Assembly: GCF_030389965.1 (NCBI RefSeq)
Contig: NZ_CP128399.1
Location: 1,302,001-1,366,000, forward strand
DNA length: 64,000 nucleotides
From: Candidatus Chlorohelix allophototropha
Lineage (GTDB): Bacteria; Chloroflexota; Chloroflexia; Chloroheliales; Chloroheliaceae
Direction: 5' to 3'
Position numbers and translations under genes: made by a program. Under the pieces are notes generated by a model. That model did no database searches and was not told the origin of the DNA. It saw nothing but the letters and a program-made list of their open reading frames with translations. This document shows positions 31,301 to 39,106 of this stretch, in pieces (within the stretch, counting starts at the first letter, position 1; each line of letters starts with the position of its first letter).

Positions 31301-31580
31301 TTACCTCACCATCGGGCAGGAATTCCTCGCGAGGGGGTCGAGAAACCCGACGTGGGTTAGCGCGAGTCGCAACAGTTACATTCACGGCAGCACGCAACGC
31401 CACCGCTTTAAGTAGCCATGCTACCCCTATTATCAACACCAATGAGCGGAAAAGCGCGATTTTGTCAGGCTCAAAGACGCGGCTGGTATAGATGTTAAAA
31501 TAAAGCGGAATTGACACCAACGCCAGCAGCCAGGTAACTTCCATCACCACATTGCAAACCTGGATTACGCGCCTTGTCAT
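28368..31580 (-). CDS. O-antigen ligase-like membrane protein fused to TPR repeats
   Basis: The 1070-residue protein has about twelve membrane helices in its first 640 residues. The Wzy_C/WaaL-type segment DRSHNAYLDALVNTGIFG (about residues 535-552) carries the characteristic His. A C-terminal domain beyond the last helix (about 720-1065) consists of TPR repeats that would lie outside the membrane. Ligases of this type join lipid-linked glycans to an acceptor; the TPR part may bind the acceptor. It overlaps recN and the WecA-like gene by four bases each. A long Arg/Lys-rich linker contains KRTRGNERV. Confidence 0.88.
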   Translation of the reverse strand: MTRRVIQVCNVVMEVTWLLALVSIPLYFNIYTSRVFEPDKIALFRSLVLIIGVAWLLKAVALRAAVNVTVATRANPRRVSRPPREEFLPDGEVIGPDNLPLFQRIATRPLVLPAYILTFAYIAATLISVVPGVSLWGSYDRLEGTYTFLSYVVFFLAIVFNLRERRQIERIISFILLTNVPVSIYGVMQHYKADPLPWQGDTTFRVTSTMGNAIFIAAYLIMVVPIVVYRILTTGRWLLENRANASRSNSGRARNIAFSWFGLYAFFFIFELGLFYVILNLNANYRPESTGVAQNSTQQLIDQANTAAGNSNQLVGGTSIGPIWSLPLVLLISFGIFFMFTVKRKDTDNNFLFRLGEFGCYILLLGLILAVIVFSKSRGPLAGMLVGLYILPPLLFATYKRWRWLTGWLGVGILGGVLLLLFNLPQGSTPLEPVFSTLRQNPEIARFGEFLQTEDGTGRVRRLIWQTDFELLGDTAAKDPLRLLLGHGPESMYYISPQFYQPELGWFEARNAIPDRSHNAYLDALVNTGIFGFVAYLGFVLLFFYYSVKFLRRSRRYEYRVLLACLIAGMLSHLVEIFTGIQVVSSFMMFFLFAGLVAVLGGLVQGSHASNVEATMPVPVEEKVVEKVAASSKRTRGNERVVAPARVTTVRGSSAVSGQGYFDTALLNVPESSLKVWFWTVSGAVIVLTLYFTVVINWMPIVADVAFKQGQNLFFSKRSEEAAIYYKQAASTAPTEDRYALFLGQAYVDLADKVRQADQQKKAQNQQADPNAQNQILGYLHATENELLRARDLAPLNPDHYSNLARMYGSWVTYEPTKRKELVAKQLDWYDKAVAYAPRNVRVWSEYAIALINSSRATDGSVDQAVQDHAIKTGEESVKIDRCYDFGRWVLGDIYLGAGRNDDAAIQFGYLSDLNPKELINNQRYLQRIQVMAQSKQIDQALMVQTLLKPLAPVAIQSSQIGQFTNSCLEIPRPYVTTPPTDPDKAYYNQTAGIYLFHLERLSEAEQRLNLANQLDATSAYTHAYLAAIYQKTARTDLAQKEYQKALDLSAQNTDTKVTIQGFLSNYFKA

Positions 31581-33502
31581 GTAGTTTTAAGTTCCTCCCA
31601 CAATTGCCCCTGTCCGGTAGCTTGATTGGAATGGCGTTGCGCCAAAAATTGTTCGAGTGTGCCATTATGCACCGCTTCTTTCCAGCCCTTCACATCCTTC
31701 AGCATTTCAACGGCGCTGTTGCGCATAGAATCGCTAACGGGCAACCCGCCCAGCATCGCCGCTAATTCTTCGATAATAGCTTCATAATCTAGCTGTCGCA
31801 CAGTGGTAAGGGTGCGGTCGTCCACCACCTTTTTCATTATATTGAAGTGCGAGTCACCGAAAGCGGCAATCTGCGGCAAGTGGGTAATACATATTACCTG
31901 ATGGTTGTTTGAGTTGGTAAGTTGCCAGAGCTTTTCGCCCACTACCTGACCGCTACGCCCACCCACGCCCACATCCACCTCATCAAAAATCAGCGTAGGA
32001 ACAGAATCTGCGCTTGCCAGAATAGATTTGAGCGCCAACATCAGGCGGCTGGTTTCACCACCGCTGGCAACCTTCTGTAGCGGTTTGGGAGGCTCACCGG
32101 GGTTGAGGGAAACATAAAACTCCACGCGATCCACCCCATGCCCATCAAAAGCGAAAAGCCCTTTACGCCCATCGAGAAGCGTTACGGGCGCGCCGGAGAA
32201 GTCTTCTCTCTGCGTGATATTGACCTCGAAACGAGCACGTAACAGCTTCAAATCACGCAGAGATTGCTCTACTTCCTGCGCTAGTTTGTCGGCGGCGCTA
32301 CGGCGAGCTTTCGAGATTTCACCCGCCAACACCCCAATTTGTTGTAACAAGTCTTGTTCTTGCGCATGCAACTCTGCCAACCGCTCGTCGCTGTGTACGA
32401 TTTGTTCCAGTTCGGTAGCAGCTTTTTGACGATACACCAGTATTTCGGGGATGCCGTTGCCGTATTTGCGCTTGAGAGAGCGAATCATTTCAAGCCGCTC
32501 TTCAATACCCTCCAAGCGTTTGGGGTCGTATTCCACGCGGTCGCGGAAATCGCGCAAGGCATGCGCTACATCTTCCAACTTAATGGCAGCTTCCTGCACT
32601 GTTTCAAGGTGTTTGCCAATCTCAGCCTCAAACTTCAGCAAATCGCTCAGCAATCGCTCGATTTCAGCCAACGCTGCGTGTACCGCCATTCCGCTACCAC
32701 GCCCACGCTTGCCATACCCACCTTCTTCTCCGCCCTCTTCAAAACCTTCGTACAGCAATTTATAGGCGCGGTCAGAAACAGCGGTTAGTTTTTCTGCACT
32801 GTTTAAAATCTGCCGCTGCTTGAGCATTTCTTCTTCTTCACCGGGCTGGAGGCGTGCCGCATCAATTTCTTCAAGCTGAAATTTAAGCAGGTCAACCCTA
32901 CGCGCCATTTCCCGCTCATCCCGTTGCATTCCATTGATGTCACGGCGCACCATGCGCAATTGCCCCACCAGATCGCTCAACCGGATACGCCGCTGAATCA
33001 CCCCGGCATATTGGTCGAGCAATTCCAGATGTTCGCTGACGCGCAATAGTGAGATATGCTCGGTTTGCCCGTGAATATCCACCAATGCCTCGCCTACTTC
33101 GCGCAGTATATCCTGCCGTACCGAACTACCGTTGATTCGGCAAACCGAACGCCCACTGAGATTCACTTCACGGCTAAGGTTTAGGCGAAGGGTTTGGTGA
33201 GCATAATTTTCATCTTCCAACAGATTCTCACGCTGTAGCAATTCCAACAGGTGGCGAAACCGCTCATCCTCAAGCATTTTGTCGGACATCGCTAACTCGT
33301 AGTAGCCTTCCACCCGCGCCTGATTCTGCCCATGCCGAATAAATTCTGCGCCGGTTTTCGCGCCGAGAATTGCGCCCACCGCATCGATGATAATAGATTT
33401 GCCCGCACCCGTCTCCCCGGTAAGCGTATTAAAACCGGGCGAAAAACGCAGCGAGAGCGAATCTATGATGGCAAAATTGGAGATATTTAACTCTACCAGC
33501 AT
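31577..33502 (-). CDS. recN: DNA repair protein RecN
   Basis: The 641-residue SMC-like ATPase acts in double-strand break repair. The N-terminal Walker A is GETGAGKSIIIDAVGA (about residues 29-44). The C-terminal half has the ABC signature region KVASGGETSRLMLALK and Walker B with LIFDEVDVGVGGR. Coiled coils lie between. It is about 85 residues longer than typical RecN. A Gly/Glu-rich insert near residue 255 (EEGGYGKRGRG) accounts for part of this. It leads an operon with surface-glycan genes, an unusual setting. Confidence 0.95.
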   Translation of the reverse strand: MLVELNISNFAIIDSLSLRFSPGFNTLTGETGAGKSIIIDAVGAILGAKTGAEFIRHGQNQARVEGYYELAMSDKMLEDERFRHLLELLQRENLLEDENYAHQTLRLNLSREVNLSGRSVCRINGSSVRQDILREVGEALVDIHGQTEHISLLRVSEHLELLDQYAGVIQRRIRLSDLVGQLRMVRRDINGMQRDEREMARRVDLLKFQLEEIDAARLQPGEEEEMLKQRQILNSAEKLTAVSDRAYKLLYEGFEEGGEEGGYGKRGRGSGMAVHAALAEIERLLSDLLKFEAEIGKHLETVQEAAIKLEDVAHALRDFRDRVEYDPKRLEGIEERLEMIRSLKRKYGNGIPEILVYRQKAATELEQIVHSDERLAELHAQEQDLLQQIGVLAGEISKARRSAADKLAQEVEQSLRDLKLLRARFEVNITQREDFSGAPVTLLDGRKGLFAFDGHGVDRVEFYVSLNPGEPPKPLQKVASGGETSRLMLALKSILASADSVPTLIFDEVDVGVGGRSGQVVGEKLWQLTNSNNHQVICITHLPQIAAFGDSHFNIMKKVVDDRTLTTVRQLDYEAIIEELAAMLGGLPVSDSMRNSAVEMLKDVKGWKEAVHNGTLEQFLAQRHSNQATGQGQLWEELKTT

Positions 33503-33581
33503 ATATGTATATTACTCATAAAACTATCAATTATATCTGTATATATTATAATTGGATTTTCCAACGGGCTACACAAATTAA

Positions 33582-34289
33582 TCATTTATTGGGCTGTGTA
33601 CGTTGGTATTGCCAAATTAGGTAATCCAGTTTACGAGGCGTTAGAGTTGGGTACTCAAGCTTAAGTTCAGAGTTTACCGCCGCAAGAGCTTGCTGAACCG
33701 TATCTAATTTTATCGGATAACCTAATGCCTCTCCCATAAATCTGAGTACCATTCTGTCGGGCTTTACCAAATCATCCGAGCCTGCCAGCATAAAGAAATA
33801 CTGTAATGAAACACCACTATGCTGTCCCGGTATTTTCTTGATAGCCGTCTCGAAAGCCTCGTTTCCTAGCACCTTGCTAATATCCTGGAAATAATTCACC
33901 TCAAACTGTTCAAGAACTTGAGCGAATTGTAATACTGCCTCAGCTTTTAGCAGACCGTTCTTTGGTGATGTCCGCTGCCGATTTTGATACACCTTTTCTG
34001 CCATTTCCTCAACTCCTAATCGGGTGTATAAAGCTGTAAAAACCGATAGGGTAAGTTGATCAGAAAAGGCTGGGGGGCGCATATCAGCATATCGTTCCAA
34101 ACCAAAGTAATTGCAAAACCGTAAAACAGTATTAGAAGTTGAGGTATAAGTAACACCGATTGAAAAAACCGCATCTATCACACAAAGCGGTAAACTGCGA
34201 TAAGAATATTCGGGCGGTAAACTGGAGTTTTCTAGGCTCAAGACCTGTTTACAATACCCTGCTAGTTTCGGGATTTCAATATTTTGCAT
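33582..34289 (-). CDS. unknown protein resembling HhH-GPD DNA glycosylases
   Basis: The 235-residue protein is helical throughout and I do not know it by name. Residues 153-170 (IPGQHSGVSLQYFFMLAG) resemble the hairpin of the HhH-GPD fold. Asp178 in VKPDRMVLRF stands where the catalytic Asp of EndoIII/MutY-type glycosylases stands. The late PRKLDYLIWQYQR resembles the helix after it. The iron-sulphur Cys cluster is absent. This is a fold-level suggestion only. It lies between recN and a Ppx/GppA gene, all on the minus strand. Confidence 0.72.
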   Translation of the reverse strand: MQNIEIPKLAGYCKQVLSLENSSLPPEYSYRSLPLCVIDAVFSIGVTYTSTSNTVLRFCNYFGLERYADMRPPAFSDQLTLSVFTALYTRLGVEEMAEKVYQNRQRTSPKNGLLKAEAVLQFAQVLEQFEVNYFQDISKVLGNEAFETAIKKIPGQHSGVSLQYFFMLAGSDDLVKPDRMVLRFMGEALGYPIKLDTVQQALAAVNSELKLEYPTLTPRKLDYLIWQYQRTQPNK

Positions 34290-34413
34290 AAAGATCGAGA
34301 ATACCTTAACTAAATTCCAGCAAAGGGTTTTAAGATATTAGCGGAGTTCTTTCCCCAACCAAATTTTAACTCCGAATTCCGAACACGTTTTCTAATAAAG
34401 CGGTTACATTTTA

Positions 34414-35352
34414 TCATACCGCTAGCGAATCTCGCCAGCCCTCATGGAAATGCGCATATGAAAGTAATAAGCCCTCGCGGATACCGTAGCGGCTTACCAA
34501 CATACTATTCAGCTTGAATTTATCCATAATCGCATGGATTATCAGCGCACCGGTAGAAAAGGTTTGGGCGCGGCTGGCAACGAGGTTGTATTCTTGCGCG
34601 ATTTGCTCGGATGATTTGGACATCGCTAAATTAACCGCTCCCAATAGCTCGGCAGAACGCAAGAAGTCGCCACGCCGCCCTCGATTGAAAAGACGGGTGA
34701 CAGCTTTGGCATTCCCACCCGCCACTATCCCAAAATTAGGACCAAGTGGAAGGCGCGGCCATTGGGCAGCACCGAATATCTCACCGAGTCGGAACTGGGC
34801 AGCATGCACTTGCGCCTGTGTAAGGGGGTCTCCGGCGTTACACAAAGCGCGCAACTTAATCGAACCTACCGGCAACTTAATTATGGATTGAATCTGGTGG
34901 AAATTCACCACCACAATTTCGGTGCTACCACCGCCCACATCCGCCATCACAAAGTGAGAGGGCAAATTTATATTGAAAGTTGCCCCTCTAAAGCTAAGTA
35001 TTGCTTCTTCTGGCTGAGACAGCACATTGATATTGATGCCCAGTTCTTCGCGGGCGCGTTGTACCAGTTTGATAGAATTGCGGGCTGCTCGTAACGGTTC
35101 TGTGCCTGTTACCACTAGATGGGCGTTGCGGTTATCGGAAAGCTGGCGATAGTTTTTTAGGAGGTTCATGGTTAATTCCAGCTTGGGGGGCGAAATTTCA
35201 CCTTGATAGCTAACGTCATCACCAAGACGCGCCATCTCTTTCTGGTCTTCCAGAATTTCAATTTCGGTGCCATCAGTACGGGCTATGACAAGATGCACCG
35301 TATTACTGCCAATATCAACTGCGCCAACTGTAACCGTTTCAGCAATTTTCAT
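34414..35352 (-). CDS. Ppx/GppA family phosphatase
   Basis: The 312-residue protein has the ASKHA fold of exopolyphosphatase and guanosine pentaphosphate phosphatase. The phosphate-1 loop is GAVDIGSNTVHLVI (about residues 9-22) and the second loop is DVGGGSTEIVVV (about 140-151). It matches the short, two-domain forms that lack the C-terminal HD-like domain of E. coli Ppx. The substrate (polyP or pppGpp) cannot be decided. I chose the ATG at 35352 (MKIAET); GGGAGG lies 14 bases before it. A TTG at 35376 would add eight residues. Confidence 0.92.
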   Translation of the reverse strand: MKIAETVTVGAVDIGSNTVHLVIARTDGTEIEILEDQKEMARLGDDVSYQGEISPPKLELTMNLLKNYRQLSDNRNAHLVVTGTEPLRAARNSIKLVQRAREELGININVLSQPEEAILSFRGATFNINLPSHFVMADVGGGSTEIVVVNFHQIQSIIKLPVGSIKLRALCNAGDPLTQAQVHAAQFRLGEIFGAAQWPRLPLGPNFGIVAGGNAKAVTRLFNRGRRGDFLRSAELLGAVNLAMSKSSEQIAQEYNLVASRAQTFSTGALIIHAIMDKFKLNSMLVSRYGIREGLLLSYAHFHEGWRDSLAV

Positions 35353-35638
35353 CCGTTTGCAGTAGTCCTCCCTCAATAACCGAGTTCTGATACGTGAGGC
35401 TAACGACAGTTATTGATTATAAAGCCTGAGTTAACTAATCGCAATCCAGCGGGGTTCAACATTTAGGGCTATACAAACCTGAATCTTTTTTGAAAATAAG
35501 ATTAGAAACTTCTACTCCACTTATACGTAATCTATATGTGCTTTTGCCCTCTCAAAGCTGATATAAGCCTATAATATTTAAGCGTAGTGTATTAAAAGAA
35601 CCTTATTTAAGAAAATTTAGATGGAAACATTATAAAAT

Positions 35639-37438
35639 ATGGCAACAAGAATAGAAAAACGCGAATTGCGCGAGATAGTAGATAGAAAACCACAAGCCCG
35701 ACCTCGCCTTCAACGCAACGAATTGGTGCGTTTGTTGGCTTTCGCCAAACCATACTGGGTGTGGCTGGTAGTAGCGGCAATTGCGATGATAATCGGAAGT
35801 GTGCTTGGTCTGGCGCTACCGGCGATGGCAGGTGGCTTGATAGATACTGTTTTTGTTAAAGCTGATCGCAACGGTCTTAACAACATCGCCCTGATTCTGC
35901 TGCTGGTATTCGCCTTCCAAGCGTTTTTCATCTTCCTGCAAAGTTATCTGCTGAACAATGCGGGCGAGCGTATCGTCAACGATCTGCGAGTAAAGCTCTA
36001 CAGCCACCTGCAAACACTGTCACTCGGCTTCTTCAACGAACGGCGCACCGGCGAACTCATGAGCCGCCTTACTAATGATGTGACGATGGTACAGAATGCC
36101 GTCACTACCAACTTGATAAGCGCGGCGCAAAGCCTTCTGACTCTGATTGGCGCAATTGTCATGATAGTGACACGCGATTGGCGTATGACGCTGCTTATAT
36201 TGGCGTTGATACCGATACTAACTGCCGTTGCCATAACTGTGGGCAAGCGCATCCGGTTTCACTCTAATGAAGTACAGAAGTATCTGGGCGAGACCACCAC
36301 GATTCTGGAAGAAACCATTAGCAATCAGAAAACCGTGATGGCTTTTACCCGTGAAAGCTACGAGATAGGTCGCTACAAGAGCGGAATCGGTCAGGTGTAC
36401 GCTGCTGCCATGCGCCGTATTCGTTTACAGAGCGGTTTTGTGGCTTTGATCACCTTCCTCAGCTTCAGCGCCATTATTGTAGTGCTGTGGTTTGGCGGAC
36501 AGCAGGTATTAGATGGACATCTCACCCCTGGCGAACTGGTTTCAATCCTGATTTATATGGGCGTAGTAGCAGGTCCCATCGGCACTCTTACCGGGCTATT
36601 CAGCGAGTTCCAGAAAGCGTTGGGCGGGGCAGAACGTATCTTCAATCTACTTGACGAACCCGCCAGTGTAACCGATTTGCCGGATGCAAAACCGCTAGCA
36701 CAGGGAAGCGGCAATATGCGCTTTGAAGAGGTCTTTTTCGATTATGACGAGCGCAGCAGTGTATTACGCGGTGTAAGTTTTGAAGCAAAACAAGGTCAAG
36801 TTGTCGCTCTGGTTGGACCAAGCGGCGCAGGTAAAACCACTATCGCCAATCTGATACCGCGTTTCTATGACCCTAAAATGGGACGTATCACGCTGGATGG
36901 GCATGATATTCGGGACGTAACCCTAAAAAGCTTGCGCGAGCAAATTGGTATAGTCCCGCAAGAGCCAGTATTATTTGGCACTACCGTACTTCAGAACATT
37001 GCTTACGGAAGGCTAGAAGCAAGTCGCGCAGAGATCGAAGAAGCAGCACGCGGGGCTAACGCCCACCAGTTTATCGAGAAATTACCGGATGGCTATGAAA
37101 CGTTGGTGGGTGAAAGAGGGGTAAAACTTTCCGGTGGGCAACGCCAGCGCATTGCTATTGCCCGCGCCATTCTACGCAACCCACGTATCCTGATTCTGGA
37201 TGAAGCCACCAGTTCGCTAGATAATGAAAGCGAGAGCTTGGTGCAGGAAGCGCTGGATCGGTTGATGAAAGACCGTACCACCATTGTGATTGCACATCGC
37301 CTTACCACTATTGAGAAGGCAAATAAAATCGTGGTGATGGATAAAGGCGAATTGGTAGAAGAAGGCACGCATGCGGATTTGATAGAGCGAGAGGGTTTGT
37401 ATTACCGCCTCTATACCCGTAATTTTCAAGACGACTGA
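35639..37438 (+). CDS. ABC exporter, fused permease and ATPase (MsbA/BmrA type)
   Basis: The 599-residue half-transporter has six membrane helices (about residues 38-335) followed by an ATPase domain. Walker A is GPSGAGKTT near 398, the signature is LSGGQRQRIAIARAI near 500 and Walker B is ILILDEATSSLD near 522. The switch His lies in AHRLTTI. It would work as a homodimer exporting a lipid, drug or peptide. The ATG at 35639 has an AT-rich leader and no clear ribosome site. It is divergent from the Ppx/GppA gene; the 286 bases between them show nothing certain. Confidence 0.94.
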   Translation: MATRIEKRELREIVDRKPQARPRLQRNELVRLLAFAKPYWVWLVVAAIAMIIGSVLGLALPAMAGGLIDTVFVKADRNGLNNIALILLLVFAFQAFFIFLQSYLLNNAGERIVNDLRVKLYSHLQTLSLGFFNERRTGELMSRLTNDVTMVQNAVTTNLISAAQSLLTLIGAIVMIVTRDWRMTLLILALIPILTAVAITVGKRIRFHSNEVQKYLGETTTILEETISNQKTVMAFTRESYEIGRYKSGIGQVYAAAMRRIRLQSGFVALITFLSFSAIIVVLWFGGQQVLDGHLTPGELVSILIYMGVVAGPIGTLTGLFSEFQKALGGAERIFNLLDEPASVTDLPDAKPLAQGSGNMRFEEVFFDYDERSSVLRGVSFEAKQGQVVALVGPSGAGKTTIANLIPRFYDPKMGRITLDGHDIRDVTLKSLREQIGIVPQEPVLFGTTVLQNIAYGRLEASRAEIEEAARGANAHQFIEKLPDGYETLVGERGVKLSGGQRQRIAIARAILRNPRILILDEATSSLDNESESLVQEALDRLMKDRTTIVIAHRLTTIEKANKIVVMDKGELVEEGTHADLIEREGLYYRLYTRNFQDD

Positions 37439-37534
37439 CAAAAAAAACCTCCCTGGAAACTAGGAGAGGCTTTGAAGAATTCGTGGAGAAAAAACTTAGA
37501 AGAAAACGGTGATGGAGATGAAATATGTATGCTA

Positions 37535-37556
37535 CAGTAAACTAAAAGAGCGCGAA
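37535..37556 (+). repeat. left arm of a 21-22 bp inverted repeat
   Basis: The arm begins CAGTAAACTAAAAG and ends GCGCGAA. It matches the complement of 37855-37875 at every position except one extra T. The enclosed length is about 340 bases. Confidence 0.85.
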
Positions 37557-37854
37557 AGGCTAGGACGTTGTTGTGATTTGGTTGCATATAGCTAGGTTTG
37601 TGCTGCGACTTGACTAAGAATATATAATGACTAGGCTGGTTGATGGGACGTTGCTGCATTAGTTGCCAAGACGTTATCTGATTTTGAGTACGATGGTGCT
37701 ATAGCTATAGTGAAACGTAGTGCCTCATATGTGCCCATTAGTAGTAAGACGATGCTGCGGCTAGAGTGTGTCGTAATTAGATAGTTAGTATGACTATGTT
37801 GAATAAAAACGTTAGTATGATGATTAGGACGATAACTGTATTTGTTAAGTTACG

Positions 37855-37875
37855 TTCGCGCTCTTTTGTTTACTG
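37855..37875 (-). repeat. right arm of the 21-22 bp inverted repeat
   Basis: The sequence TTCGCGCTCTTTTGTTTACTG is the complement of the arm at 37535-37556 less one base. It lies 62 bases before the next gene. Confidence 0.85.
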
Positions 37876-37937
37876 ACACTTTTAATTTAACAGAAAAACA
37901 TTACGAAAAACATTACTATGGTACCAAAACACATTAA

Positions 37938-39101
37938 ATGATTTTTATGCCTGATAACTCATCTCTCTTACTTGCAACAAAAAATCTTTATAAGAGTTAT
38001 GTTTCCGATGAGGGCTTGCTGAGCATTCTCTCCGGTGGCAAACGTATTCCGGCGCTCAACGGCGTTTCTCTGGAAATCCAAGAAGGAGAAATCCTCGGCT
38101 TAACCGGGGAAAGCGGCAGCGGTAAAAGCGCGCTAGGTAGAATTATTGCCGGGCTGGATAAGCCTGATCGTGGTGTTGTAATGTTCATGGGTAAGCCCTT
38201 AAGCGGACAGAGCGAAGCCGAAGTCAAAAAGGCGCGTCGTTATTTGCGCTTTATCTCTGAGGAAAATTTTAGTGGGTTGAACCAAGTTGCCAAGAATCGC
38301 CTGGATAACTTACTCTATGAGATGGTTGATCGCTATTCCGGAGCAGGTGGTAAAGCGGAAGCGCACGCTCTTGCCGATGAACTAGTCGATAAATTCGGTA
38401 TCCCCCAAGAATTTTTGAGCCGTTATCCAAACCAAATCAGTGGTGGTCAGCGACAACGTTATGCCATCGCCCGCGCCTTTGCCACACAACCCCGTCTAGT
38501 AGTAGCGGATGAACCGGTCAGCAATTTGGATTTGAACAGTCGCACCGAAATTCTGGATAAAATGCTGGCGGTCGGGCGCAGGTTTGGTACTGCTTTCCTA
38601 TTTATCTCTCATAATCTTTCGATGGTACGCTACTTCGCCGCTAAAGGACGTACCGCTATAATGTTTGGCGGACGTATCATGGAAATCGTGCCAACCGCAC
38701 GCCTATTTGAGTTTTCGGCGCATCCCTATACCCGCAATTTGCTTGAAATTAACCCATCCCCTAGCCCTTTGCCCGGTGCAGCCCTCGACCCGGCGCAAGC
38801 ATTGGCGGAATATGAACATTATCAGGAAAACGACCCGGCGCTTGCAACCCTAGAATCAGAAGCCAGCAACCTAAGCTTTCAGGGTAATTTTGCAGCAGCC
38901 GCACAACTTACCGCTGCCAGTCAGCCCGGTTGCGTGTTCTATCGCTGGTGTACCGAAAGAGTTGAAGAATGTGGCAAAGTATCCCCAACGTTATCTCCGG
39001 TCGCTTTCAAACGCGGCGACAAAAGTACGCCGATACCTCTTTCTGAAGCAGAAGCCAACCCTCACCATTTGGTAGCTTGTTTGCACTACGGCAAGGAGTA
39101 G
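37938..39101 (+). CDS. oligopeptide/dipeptide-type ABC transporter ATP-binding protein
   Basis: The 387-residue ATPase has Walker A GESGSGKSALGR near residue 56, the signature ISGGQRQRYAIARAF near 165 and Walker B LVVADEPVSNLD near 187. The C-terminal region HPYTRNLLEINPSPSP and a late Cys-containing stretch (CVFYRWCTERVEECG) match the DppF/OppF group, which bears an oligo-HPY domain. No permease or binding protein is encoded nearby, so it is an orphan subunit here. The start is uncertain: ATG at 37938 or 37947, neither with a clear ribosome site. The LLSILSGGKRIPA insert before Walker A is typical for this group. Confidence 0.9.
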   Translation: MIFMPDNSSLLLATKNLYKSYVSDEGLLSILSGGKRIPALNGVSLEIQEGEILGLTGESGSGKSALGRIIAGLDKPDRGVVMFMGKPLSGQSEAEVKKARRYLRFISEENFSGLNQVAKNRLDNLLYEMVDRYSGAGGKAEAHALADELVDKFGIPQEFLSRYPNQISGGQRQRYAIARAFATQPRLVVADEPVSNLDLNSRTEILDKMLAVGRRFGTAFLFISHNLSMVRYFAAKGRTAIMFGGRIMEIVPTARLFEFSAHPYTRNLLEINPSPSPLPGAALDPAQALAEYEHYQENDPALATLESEASNLSFQGNFAAAAQLTAASQPGCVFYRWCTERVEECGKVSPTLSPVAFKRGDKSTPIPLSEAEANPHHLVACLHYGKE

Positions 39102-39106
39102 AGCGG

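Larger units (their letters stand above)
37439..37937. other. gene-free region with long terminal inverted repeats
   Basis: No convincing gene lies in these 499 bases. An imperfect hairpin (37447-37469) just past the exporter stop may terminate it. From 37535 to 37875 the plus strand is poor in C and rich in G, T and TAG triplets, unlike the flanking genes. Its two ends form an inverted repeat of 21-22 bases. See the separate entries for the arms and the finding. Confidence 0.6.

Noticed and set aside
37426-37659. 77-residue minus-strand frame after the ABC exporter
   Set aside because: It has low-complexity Ser/Phe/Pro composition, overlaps the exporter end and the inverted-repeat arm, and has no ribosome site.
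37439-37937. tmRNA or RNase P RNA in the gene-free region
   Set aside because: The terminal tRNA-like end of tmRNA and the conserved core blocks of RNase P RNA are absent.
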